NCBI RefSeq assembly: GCF_046630445.1
Contig: NC_092342.1
Coordinates: forward strand, 81,704,001-81,768,000
DNA: 64,000 nt
From: Rutidosis leptorrhynchoides
Taxonomy: Eukaryota > Streptophyta > Magnoliopsida > Asterales > Asteraceae
Reading direction: 5' to 3'
The notes below the pieces were generated by a model that was given only the letters and a program-made list of their open reading frames with translations, did no database searches and was not told the origin of the DNA. The translations under genes and the position numbers were made by a program. The stretch's first letter is position 1, and the number at the start of each line of letters is the position of its first letter. Below, in pieces: positions 35,543 through 47,580 of this stretch.

Positions 35543-37327
35543 ATGTTGAGAAGGATGCTATCTAGGAATTACTCAAGAAAAATGGTAAATTTCTACACCT
35601 AAACACCATTTAATCCGAAATTAGTGTTCTTGAGCAATTTTTTTCCCAATTTGATTTTGATGCTTTTTAGTGTAATTAGGCTTAAATTGTTTATGTATTA
35701 TGCTTGTATAACCTAGATTGATGCTATTTAACATGATTAGAAGCCTTAAACTTCAAATTTTGAGTAATCTAGGGTTTGTGTTCTTGAGCAAATTTGGGGT
35801 TTTTTGATATAAACAGGTTATGGCCGATTTTTGTCATGAATTGTTGCTAAATTAAGTAGTGTAACATGTTTAGGTAGTTAAATGATCCAAACTTTGAGCC
35901 TAAACATGATTTTGAGAATTAAAGTGGACTTTTTCAAGTCTAAAAATTCATGAACTTGATTTTTGAGAGATAATGCCATTTGAAACTTGTTTAATTGCTA
36001 GTAATGATTATTTTGACATGTTATTTGAGTTGAATGCTTATGAACTTGGCGAACATTTTCGTATATGCTTATTTGAAAAAGTGTAGATTTGATAAAAATG
36101 TGAAAATGAGCTTAAGTTTGATATAAATTGATCATGTCATTGTAATTATTTTGATTGATGATTTTGCTGACACTAATGCATATTTGGATGCACAAAAATT
36201 GTGTTTGATGTGTTTTGCAGACTGAAAGGGGTGAATCTTCATCCCAAGCTCGCAATGCTCCTGCTGAGAATGCGAAACAATAGGAGGTGGATAACTACTA
36301 CAAGCAGGATATACCTCATCCGGTCATGACATTTTCTGATATGCACTTGGAAGAGTTGCACCCGAACCTGAGATTTGACAGACTTTGGATAGATTATCCA
36401 AAATACTAAAGGGGTTTGCATACTCTTCATTCTAAGGTTGTTGAGGTACCGAGGGTCATAGAATGGGGACCCTTAGAAGCTGTAGAATTGGCCGGGCCAA
36501 TTAGAGAATTACTTGAACAGAGGTATGGTAATTCTACTTTTAATGACTGGGTACGTTTATTCACCATGCGTAGACCTGTATATAAAGTATGGAGTGAAGA
36601 ATTGTTGTGTAGTATAGAGTTGAATGATCGGGTAACTAGTTTAATCGATCGATCTTTTATTAGATTTTTGTTAGGCGGTTCGATGCGCCACATGTCTTTA
36701 CTGGACATGGCTCAGGCTTTACGTATATATACGCCTGAGGAGTTAGCATCTGCCGATTGTAGAGGGTTGATACTAAACGGTAGAAAGATAGATGAAAATT
36801 TTGATACACACGGTGTGTGGAGTCAAATGACAAGCCATCACCGTTTCAAAGGGGGAAATTACTCTTATTTGGATATAGATAGAGCCGAATTAAGAGTGAT
36901 TCATAGGTTTTTAGCTAATTCGATTACACAAAGAGGTAAGAACAAGGAAAAGGTAAATGAACAGGATTTGTTTTACCATATGTGTATTCAAGACCCACAA
37001 AGCGCTATAAGTATACCTTATTGTGTGGGTTATTATTTATCAGCTATGGTTAGGGGGATGCGACCGCATAGCATAATAGGAGGTGGTATTTTTATTACTT
37101 TGATTGGTGAATATCTCGGTGTGGATATAAGTTGGGGGGGATTATTAGTAGAAGAACCAGAACCCCGCGATACTATAGGTTTAAATGTATACCATGGTGC
37201 GAAAGTTTTGAAGAGGCGAAATAACGCCGCAGTACAATACCATGGTAGACATCCACAGGTTGAGAGAAACCAACAGCAGGGTAATGTAGGCTGGGAAATG
37301 AGATGCAAGACATGCAAAGGTTTATAG
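35543..37327 (+). pseudogene. ATHILA ORF-1 type (env-position) gene with intron, two nonsense codons
   Basis: Exon 1 (35543-35584, ATG) ends at ATG|GTAAAT. A 636-bp AT-rich intron runs to TGTGTTTTGCAG (36220). Exon 2 joins in phase and carries a domain resembling Pfam ATHILA ORF-1: IRELLEQRYGNSTFNDWVRLF at about 36495-36560, then GGSMRHMSLLDMAQAL and an IDRAELRVIHRFL segment near 36890. Exon 2 has stops TAG at 36281 and TAA at 36407. The rest is open to 37327, then probably frameshifts, because 37328-37565 still looks coding (FPPWSIEMQPPYPTY). Athila elements carry this gene where retroviruses have env; its role is unknown. No obvious signal peptide or membrane span is seen. The splice model is inferred from sequence. 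Confidence 0.7.
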
Positions 37328-37565
37328 CTTCACAGGAGTACGAAAATGCTAGACAGAGAGCATTTGAAGATTGGTAAGTTCATCAGAACCAAATCATAGC
37401 TCATTGCCAACATATAGGTAGAAACTATATTCCTACACCGAAACCCATCTTCCCTCCCTGGTCTATAGAGATGCAACCACCGTATCCTACGTATAACCCT
37501 GCCGAAGCATTCTATAGCACCTATGGTTATGCCTGGAACCCCTATTGGTACCAGTATCATCCCTA

Positions 37566-39643
37566 GTCTACTTAGTTTTATTTATTTTGTAATTTGTAAT
37601 GATTGATACGTTTAATATTTTTGTTAATATTGTAATAGTTTTTATAATTGTCTAACTTTTATTCTTAGATTTTAATAATTTTTGAATGTGGGGTAATATA
37701 CCAAACTTCAAAAATATGTATATATGTTTGCAGTTTATCTTATGTACACAACAGGGTAAAACAACGCATTTTCAAAGACTGGCATTAAGTTCAACAAAAG
37801 CAACTAATTTTGACGACAAGATGCAAAATATATGTGAAATAACAACAAGACGGAATGAACAAATGATGTGCACCATTTATCATTCAGCAAACAAACGCTA
37901 ATATATTTGGAAACTTTGGTAAAATTTAATCATTTTCACACAAATCACCCTCAATAATTTAAATTGTTACTGATTTCTTGCAAATGAGGGCATTGCAAGA
38001 TCTTAAGTGTGGGAAGGGGTTAAATTCTTTCGGATTTTAAAATTTTTATCTTAAACACTTGGTTACCATTAAAAATACTAGTAAAGCAGTAGTTGTATTA
38101 GAATCTAGTGCTCTCTGATAATAAAGAACAGCCCTAGTCTTATATACTGACTACCCAATTCTAGTAAAATTTTTCAAAATTTTCAACTAAATGAATTCAA
38201 AATCATGTTTATACATATTTATGAACGATGAAAACTAGGTGTTAATACCGAAATTATCGTTACCTCGGAAAGGACATAAATTGAGAAACACCCTATAATG
38301 TTAAAATTCATTTAAAATGGAATAGAGGACGATAAAAAGGAAAATAAAAGCCAAGTGTGGGAAAATTTACCAAGTTATCTTAAACATATATCACATATTT
38401 TTGTACAAATAACTGAAAATACTTTTGCTTTGGACTAAACTAAAAAGTTTTACCTGATTTACTGTAAGAAAGATGGATCTACACAATGAATCAATTCCAT
38501 CATTAAAAGGAAGTAAAGTCTTCCGAAAAAGAAACGCGCTTCTTGATTTAGGTCAAGAAGTTGTCGTCCAGACCAGCTGTAGGTTGACGAAAAATCTAGA
38601 AAAGTCATCACTAAAATCAGCAGGAAATCCACGGACCTCAGCATTAAACAGGGTCGCCAAGTGGTCAGATTTATCCTAACCATGAGAAGGATTTATCTCG
38701 TACAATGGGGGGGCACCATGCAAATTAGCTGGATAAGACTAATAAATCAGATCCTCAGAAAGGATAATCTCCTTAAAAGATCAAAAATCAACTTTTAAGC
38801 CTGATATTACTCAATCCTAGAGATTGACCTTAAAGATTGAGAATTACAAACTCATGGAATTCAATGATATCTAAACTCGAGCTTGAACGAGAAAATATTT
38901 TGATCAAAAATTACAAACCGATTTGTTTTCTGAAAACCCTATTTTCAATGCGTTCATTACCATTGAACGTAAAATCCTAGGAATTCACCTGGAATTCATT
39001 AGGTCACCTGAACCAAATCGGGTGTCAACCGTAAGAACGGTGGTTGCATAGTGGTCAAAGACAGGACTTTGTGCCAGACCGAAAAATTATAAGGGTGAGC
39101 TTTACTATTGCTCCTACCAAGGATAGTAATTGCGTCCGACACGTTATAGACCATAATTAAAAGCATGTCAGGGGACATTGCCTTAACAGTTGCTTGTACA
39201 ACGCTTTCCTTTACAACCGGACGGTAGTTTACCGAAAGGTAATATACGGAACAAGTAAACTGGATGTGTTGCTTTCCAAATACAAGGTTAGCAAGTGGGT
39301 GATACAAAACCGCAAGTTTTGAGCTAAAATTTTCAAATCTGAAACCCACCAAAACCACAAAAATATTTTGCAAACACCGGTAAAGGGTTATTCCGGAAAA
39401 CTTATCTAGGGAAAAAACTAGATTTAATTTTCAAAAGATCAAATGTTTTCATAAAGATCCAATTTCCTTAATGGATCTAAATTTTTATAGTCATGTGGGA
39501 CTGTAAACCATATCGTTACTACCCTTGTTTATACCGCCGTATAGAAAATCACTGATGTACAAAGTGTGAAGAATAAAGAAGTGATTCTAGTATTTCAAGA
39601 CGATATTGCTTGAGGACAAGCAACGCTCAAGTGTGGGAATATT
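37566..39643 (+). other. Athila-like 3' untranslated region and polypurine tract
   Basis: No supported gene in 2 kb. CAAGTGTGGGAATATT (39629-39643) directly precedes the 3' LTR and is the likely polypurine tract. Similar AAGTGTGGG phrases occur at about 33751, 38004 and 38353. Text resembling the 3' parts of other Athila copies (GCTTGAGGACAAGCAA) lies at about 39608. Confidence 0.65.
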
Positions 39644-41633
39644 TGATAATGCTAAAAACGAACATATATTTCATAGCATTATTCCTCAAGAAAGACAAGC
39701 TTTTAGTTGCAATTGTTCTATTTACAAGTGATATTCGTTTAAATAATAAAAGGTGAAGACAAAAGACAGATTCGACGAATTGAAGACGCAAACGACCAAA
39801 AAGCTCAAAAGTACAAAAGACAATCAAAGAGGTTCCAATTATTGATAAGAAACGTCTCGAAATTACAAGAGTACAAGATTCAAAACGCAAAGTATAAGAT
39901 ATTAAATTGTACGCAAGGACGTTCAAAAATCCGGAACCGGGACCAGAGTCAACTCTCAACGCTCGACGCAACGGACTAAAAATTACAAGTCAACTATGCA
40001 CATAAATATAATATAATATTTAAATAATTCTTATAATTATTTAATATATTATATTTATTTAAAACCGTCGGTAAACAAAGAGCCAAACTCCTCTGAGCTG
40101 TAAAAGCAAACTCCGCGACTCGCGGAGTTTGAAGGCCAAAAAGGCCGCGAGTCGCGGAGCCCCAATTTCAGAAACTCCCTATAAAGCTCGCGCATCCTGA
40201 TCGTAATCATCTATCTTTCTCTTCTCTCATTTCATACGTAAAATTTATATTTATAATTTATATTTTAATTTTAATTTTAATTATAATTCTAATAATAAGG
40301 GTATGTTAGCGAATGTTGTAAGGGTGTAAGTCGAAATTCTGTCCGTGTAACGCTACGCTATTTTTAATCATTGTAAGTTATGTTCAACCTTTTTACATTA
40401 ATGTCTCGTAGCTAAGTTATTATTATGCTTATTTAAAACGAAGTAATCATGATGTTGGGCTAATTACTAAAATTGGGTAATTGGGCTTTGTACCATAATT
40501 GGGGTTTGGACAAAAGAACGACACTTGTGGAAATTAGACTATGAGCTATTAATGGGCTTTATATTTGTTTAACTAAATGATAGTTTGTTAATGTTAATAT
40601 AAAGATTTACAATTGGGCGTCCCTATAAATTACCATATACACTCAATCGGACACGATGGGCAGGGTATTTATATGTACGAATAATCGTTCATTTAACCAG
40701 ACACAGGAATGGATTAATAGCCACTAGAATAATTAAAACAGGGGTGAAATTATGTACAAGGACACTTGGTATAATTGATAACAAAATATTAAAACCTTGG
40801 GTTACACTCAGTCGACATCCTGGTGTAATTATTAAACAAAGTATTAAAATCTTGTTACAGTTTAAGTCCCCAATTAGTTGGAATATTTAACTTCGGGTAT
40901 AAGAATAATTTGACGAGGACACTCGCACTTTATATTTATGACTGATGGACTGTTATGGACAAAAACCAGACGAACATATTAAATAATCCAGGACAAAGGA
41001 CAATTAACCCATGGGCATAAAACTAAAATCAACACGTCAAACATCATGATTACAGAAGTTTAAATAAGCATAATTCTTTTATTTCATATTTAATTTCCTT
41101 TATTTTATATTTAATTGCACTTCTAATTATCGCATTTTTATTGTTATTTTATTTAATTACACTTTTAATTATCGTACTTTTTAATTATCGCAAGTTTATT
41201 TTATCGCACTTTTATTATTCGTAATTTCATTATCGTTATTTACTTTATGCTTTAATTTAAGTCTTGTATTTATTTTTAATATTTTACATTTGGTTTTAAC
41301 TGCGACTAAAGTTTTAAAATCGACAAACCGGTCATTAAACGGTAAAAACCCCCCTTTATAATAATAATATTACTTATATATATATATTTGTATTTTTATA
41401 AAAGTAAACTAATATAGCGTTAAGCTTTGTTTAAAAAGATTCCCTGTGGAACGAACCGGACTTACTAAAACTACACTACTGTACGATTAGGTACACTGCC
41501 TATAAGTGTTGTAGCAAGGTTTAAGTATATCCATTCTCTAAATAAATAATTATCTTGTGTAAAATTGTATCGTATTTAATAGTATTTCCTGTAAAAATTA
41601 ATAGCTATTTTATATATACCTCGCACGACATCA
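39644..41633 (+). mobile_element. 3' LTR of the Athila-like element
   Basis: 1990 bp, TGATAATG...CGACATCA, nearly identical to the 5' LTR. Differences are mostly single transitions plus a shorter TA repeat. Followed at once by ATCCC. Confidence 0.95.
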
Positions 41634-41638
41634 ATCCC

Positions 41639-41927
41639 ACCCGTCGAACCTCATGGTTCATCAACTTCAAAATAAAAGCGAACATGCGCTTAACGACCGA
41701 TCACCAAAACCCATTTCCATGGTTTGGTAGAAACATTTCCCAAATACTAAGGAATGCTTGGTTGCACCAAGTCTTACGCCCTTCGCCTGACAATCAAATG
41801 TCACCATAGGGTACTTCCATTAGGAAAGTCACCCATAACAACAATATGCACAACACAAGTCATTTAACAACTCAAACTCATCGGCACAAAATAAATAATC
41901 AAAGGACGTATCTATTAAAATGAAACG
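41639..41927 (-). mobile_element. Continuation of the family B internal region
   Basis: Sequence resuming after the Athila insertion. It has no long frame and ends where the next LTR starts. Continuity with 22532-24581 follows from the target duplication. Family membership is inferred, since no motif marks it. Confidence 0.5.
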
Positions 41928-44900
41928 TGAAATGTCCCGTTCATATTGATTATAAACGTTCTATATTAATTGATTTCGTTGCGAGGTTTTGACCTCTATA
42001 TGAGACGTTTTTCAAAGACTGCATTCATTTTTAAAACAACCATAACCTTTATTTTATCAATAAAGGTTTTAAAAACATTACGTAGATTATCAAATAATGA
42101 TAATCTAAAATATACTGTTTACACACGACCATTACATAATGGTTTACAATAGAAATATATTACATCGACATATGTTTCTTGAATGCAGTTTTTACACAAT
42201 ATCATACAAACATGGACTCCAAATCTTGTCCTTATTTTAGTATGCAACAGCGGAAGCTCTTAGTATTCACCTAAGAATAAACATGCTTTAAACGTCAACA
42301 AAAATGTTGGTGAGTTATAGGTTTAACCTATATATATCAAATCGTAACAATAGACCACAAGATTTCATATTTCAATACACATCCCATACATAGAGATAAA
42401 AATCATTCATATGGTGAACACCTGGTAACCGACATTAACAAGATGCATATATAAGAATATCCCCATCATTCCGGGACACCCTTCTGATATGATATAAATT
42501 TCAAAGTACTAAAGCATCAGGTACTTTGGATGGAGTTTGTTAGGCCAAATAGATCTATCTTTAGGATTCGCGTCAATTAGGGTGTCTGTTCCCTAATTCT
42601 TAGATTACCAGACTTAATAAAAAGGGGCATATTCGATTTCGATAATTCAACCATAGAATGTAGTTTCACGTACTTGTATCTATTTTGTAAAACATTTATA
42701 AAATCTGAATGTATTCTCATCCCAAAAATATTAGATTTTAAAAGTGGGACTATAACTCACTTTCACAGATATTTCCTTCCTCGGAAATAAGACTTGGCCA
42801 CGGATCGATTCACGAACCTATACAAATATGTACATATATATCAAAGTATGATCAAAATATAATTACAACCATTTTTATTATGTTTTAAAGATTTGAGTGT
42901 ATTAAGTCAGCTGTCCTTGTTAGTAACCTACAACTAGTTGTCCACAGTTAGATGTACAAAAATAAATCGATATATATTATCTTGAATCAATCCACGACCC
43001 AGGGTATACACGTCTCAGGCTAGATCACAACTCAAAGTATATATATTTTTGGAATCAACCTCAACCCTGTATAGCTAACTCCAACATTACTGCATATAGA
43101 GTGTCTATGGTTGTTCCAAATAATATATATACATGGGTCGATATGATATGTCAAAACATTTGCATACGTGTCTATGGTATCCCAAGATTACATAATATAT
43201 TAGAATAAATGTATAACACAATATAAGTTAGCTAGGAAATGATTTGTATAGATTTGTTAAACATTTCCCGTAGCTAAAAAGATCAAAAATATCCAATCTT
43301 GTTTTACCCATAACTTCTTCATTTTAAATCCGTTTTGAGTGAATCAAATTGCTATGATTTCATTTTGAACTCTATTTTATGAATCTAAACAGAAAAATAT
43401 AGGTTTATATTCAGAAATATAAGTTACAAGTCATTTTTGTAAAGGTAGTCATTTCAGTCGAAAGAACGACGTCTAGATGACCATTTTAGAAAACATACTT
43501 CCACTTTGAGTTTAACCTTGATTTTTGGATATAGTTTCATGTTCATATGAAAAATCATTTTCCCAGAAGAACAACTTTTAAATCAAAGTTTATCATAGTT
43601 TTTAATTATTCAAACCAAAACAGCCCCCGGTTTCACTACGACGGCGTATATCCGATTTTATGGTGTTCATCGTGTTTCCAGGTTTTAAATCATTAAGTTA
43701 GCATATCATATAGATATAGAACATGTGTTTAGTTGATTTTAAAAGTCAAGTTAGAAGGATTAACTTTTGTTTGCGAACAATTTTAGAATTAACTAAACTA
43801 TGTTCTAGTGATTACAAGTTTAAACCTTCGAATAAGATAGCTTTATATGTATGAATCGAATGATGTTATAAACATCATTACTACCTCAATTTTTCTGGAT
43901 AAAACTACTGGAAATGAGAAAAATGGATCTAGCTTCAAAGGATCCTTGGATGGCTTGAAAGTTCTTGAAACAGAATCATGACACGAAAACAGTTCAAGTA
44001 AGATTTTTACTCGAAATAAGATTGTTATAGTGGTAGAAATTGAATCAAAGTTTGAATATGAATATTACCTTGAATTAGAAAGATAACCTAATATAAATAA
44101 CAAAGGTTCCTTGATCTTAGATGATTACTTGGAATGGATTAGAAAGCTTGGAAGTAGACTTGCAAACTTGGAAGTATTCTTGATTTTTATGAAACTATAC
44201 TTATGGAATTTATGAAGAACACTTAGAACTTGAAGATGGAACTTGAGAGAGATCAATGATATGAAGAAAATTGAAGAATGAAAGTGTTTGTAGGTGTTTT
44301 TGGTCATTGGTATATGGATTAGATATAAAGGATATGTAATTTTGTTTTTATGTAAATAAGTCATGAATGATTACTCATATTTTTGTAATTTTATGAGATA
44401 TTTCATGCTAGTTACCAAATGATGGTTCACACATGTGTTAGGTGACTCACATGGGGTGTTAAGAGCTGATTATTGGAGTGTATATACCAATAGTACATAC
44501 ATCTAAAAGCTGTGTATTGTACGAGTATGAATACGGGTGCATACGAGTAGAATTGTTGATGAAACTGAACGAGGATGTAATTGTAAGCATTTTTGTTAAG
44601 TAGAAGTATTTTGATAAGTGTATTGAAGTCTTTAAAAAGTGTATGAATACATATTAAAACACTACATGTATATACATTTTAACTGAGTCGTTAAGTCATC
44701 GTTAGTCGTTACATGTAAATGTTGTTTTGAAACCTTTAGGTTAACGATCTTGTTAAATGTTATTAACCCATTGTTTATTATATCAAATGAGATGTTAAAT
44801 TGTTACATTATCATGATATTATGATATATAATATATCTTAGTATGATATATATACAGTTAAATGTCGTTACAATGATAATCGTTACATATATGTCTCGTT

Positions 44901-45388
44901 TCGAAATCATTAAGTTAGTAGTCTTATTTTTACATATGTAGTTCATTGTTAATACGCTTAATGATATATTTACTTATCATTTAACATAATTAACCAAGTG
45001 TATCAATATCTTAATATGATTCATATGTACCTAGTAAGACGTTGTTATAACGATAATCGTTATATATATCGTTTTCGAGTTTCTTAATTTAATAGTCTCA
45101 TTTTTATGTATATAACTCATTGTTAAAATACCTAATGAGATACTTACTTATAATAAAATCATGTTAACTATATATATAACCATATATATATGTCATCGTA
45201 TAGTTTTTACAAGTTTTAACGTTCGTGAATCACCGGTCAATTTGGGTGGTCAATTGTCTATATGAAACCTATTTCAATTAATTAAGTCTTAACAAGTTTG
45301 ATTGCTTAACACGTTGGAAACATTTAGTCATGTAAATATCAATCTCAATTAATATATATATAAACATGGAAAAGTTCGGGTCACTACA
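41928..45388 (-). mobile_element. 3' LTR of the F-box-carrying element, 3.46 kb
   Basis: Minus-strand start TGTAGTGACCCGAAC (45388), end GGGACATTTCA (41928). It is AT-rich with no gene. A GGGGGCTGTTTTGGTTT stretch at about 43610-43630 is shared with the LTRs at 55530 and 60148, showing all three are related lineages. ORFs at 41970-42152 and 44125-44364 recur in the 5' LTR simply as LTR copies. Confidence 0.9.
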
Positions 45389-47580
45389 GTACCTACCCGT
45401 TAAATAAATTTCGTCCTGAAATTTTAAGCTGTTGAAGGTGTTGACGAATCTTCTGGAAATAGATGCGGGTATTTCTTCTTCATCTGATCTTCACGCTCCC
45501 AGGTGAACTCGGGTCCTCTACAAGCATTCCATCAAACCTTAACAATCGGTATCTTGTTTTGCTTAAGTCTCTTAACCTCACGATCCATTATTTTGACGGG
45601 TTCTTCAATGAACTGAAGTTTTTCATTGATTTGGATTTCGTCCAACGGAATAGTGAGATCTTGTTTAGCAAAATATTTCTTCAAATTCGAGATGTGGAAA
45701 GTGTTATGTACAGCCGTGAGTTGTTGAGGTAGCTCCAGTTGGTAAGCTACTGGTCCGACACGATCTATAATCTTGAATGGTCCAATGTACCTTGGATTTA
45801 GTTTCACCCGTTTACCAAATCGAACAACGCCTTTCCAAGGTGAAACCTTAAGCATGACCATTTCTCCAATTTCAAACTCTATATCTTTTCTTTTACTATT
45901 CGCGTAGCTCTTTTGTCGACTCTGGGCGGTTTTCAATCGTTGTTAAATTTGGATGATTTTCTCAGTAGTTTCTTGTATTATCTCTGGAACCGTAATCTGT
46001 CTATCCCCCACTTCATTCTAACAAATCGGAGACCTGCACTTTCTACCATAAAGTGCCTCAAACGGCGCCATCTCAATACTAGAATGATAACTGTTGTTGT
46101 AGGAAAATTCTGCTAACGGTAGGTGTCGATCCCAACTTTTTCCGAAATCAATAACACATGCTCGTAGCATGTCTTCAAGCTTTTGTATCGTCCTTTCGCT
46201 CTGCCCATCAGTTTGTGGATGATAGGCAGTACTCATGTCTAGACGAGTCCCCAATGCTTGTTGCAATGTCTGCCAGAACCTTGAAACAAATCTACCATCC
46301 CTATCAGAGATAATAGAGACGGGTATTCCAAGTCTGGAGACAACCTCTTCAAATACAATCGCGCCAACTTCTCCATTTTGTCATCTTCTCTCATTGGCAG
46401 GAAGTGTGCTGAATTGGTGAGACGATCAACTATTACCCAAATAGTATCATAACCACTTGCAGTCCTTGACAATTTAGTAATGAAATCCATGGTAATGTTT
46501 TCCCATTTCCATTCCGGGATTTCAGGTTGTTGTAGTAGACCTGATGGTTTCTGATGTTTAGCTTTGACCTTAGAACACGTCAAACATTCTCCTACATATT
46601 TAGCAATATCAGCTTTCATACCCGGCCACCAAAAGTGTTTCTTGAGATCTTTATACATATTTCCCACTCCGGGATGTATTGAATATCTGGTTTTATGTGC
46701 TTCTTTAAGTACCATTTCTCTCACATCTCCAAACCTTGGTACCCAAATTCTATCAGCCCTATATCGGGTTCCGTCTTGCCGAATATTAATATGTTTCTCT
46801 GATCCTTTGGGTATCTCATTCTTCAACTTTCCTTCTTTTACAACCCCCTGTTGCGCCTCCTTTATTTGAGTAGTAAGGTTAGTACGAATAATTATATTCA
46901 TAGCTTTTACCCGTATAGGTTCTCTGTCCTTTCTACTCAAAGCGTCGGCTACCACATTCGCCTTCCCTGGGTGGTATCGAATCTCAAAATCATAATCATT
47001 CACCAGTTCAATCCACCTGCGTTGTCTCATATTCAGTTGCTTCTGATTAAATATATGTTGGAGACTTTTGTGGTCGGAATATATAATACTTTTGACCCCA
47101 TATAAATAATGCCTCCAAGTCTTTAATGCAAAAACAACAGCATCCAAATCCAAATCGTGAGTTGTATAATTTTGCTCGTGAATCTTAAATTGTCCAGATG
47201 CATAAGCAATCACCTTTCTTTCGTTGCATTAATACACAACCGAGATGAATCTTGGAGAAATCTTGGATGAATCTTCAGTAGTAACCAGCCAATCCTAAAA
47301 ATTGACGTATATGCTTCGGAGTTTTTGGGGTTTCCCACTTTTCAATGGTTTTGATCTTTGTCGAGTCCACCTGGATACCTTATTTATTCACTATGTGACC
47401 GAGGAATTAAACTTCTTCCAACCAAAATGCACACTTTGAAAACTTAGCGTACAGTTTTTCTTTCCTCAATACTTCTAGCACTTTTCTCAAATGTTCTTCG
47501 TGCTCTTGATCATTCTTTGAGTAAATAAGTATGTCATCGATGAAAACAATGACAAACTTGTCAAGATATGGCCCACACAC
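45389..47580 (-). pseudogene. Tekay-like pol 3' half: RT end, RNase H, integrase, chromodomain
   Basis: Minus strand, after the polypurine tract TAACGGGTAGGTAC (45389-45402). From the 5' side: RT catalytic VFIDDIL at about 47545; RNase H with [11 protein letters not shown] at about 47065; integrase zinc part [10 protein letters not shown]...CLTCSKVK (46700-46560); integrase core with TMDFITKL and [13 protein letters not shown] at about 46230; C-terminal LKVSPWKGVVRFGK (about 45840); and the chromodomain-type tail VHNTFHISNLKKY ... GPEFTWEREDQMK (45715-45480). Breaks: stop at 47581, a degraded stretch 47214-47400, a frameshift near 46300, and stops near 46015, 45942 and 45532. Many stops look like CGA to TGA changes expected from methylated-C decay. 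Confidence 0.88.

Larger units (their letters stand above)
24582..41633 (+). mobile_element. Complete Athila-like Ty3/gypsy retrotransposon, 17.05 kb
   Basis: Full-length element with 5' LTR 24582-26631, PBS, leader, gag-pol, two extra 3' genes, polypurine tract and 3' LTR 39644-41633. It is flanked by a perfect target duplication ATCCC (24577-24581 and 41634-41638). The LTRs start TGATAATGC and end CGACATCA. By eye they differ at under about 1% of positions apart from a TA-repeat length change, implying a young insertion. Athila assignment rests on the pol sequence, an Asp-type PBS and an ATHILA ORF-1 domain between pol and the 3' LTR. Pol carries one frameshift and one stop, so this copy is probably not autonomous. 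Confidence 0.95.

Noticed and set aside
41970-42152. 60-codon ORF repeated identically at 51802-51984
   Set aside because: Identical only because both lie in the paired LTRs; no domain and no codon conservation expected.
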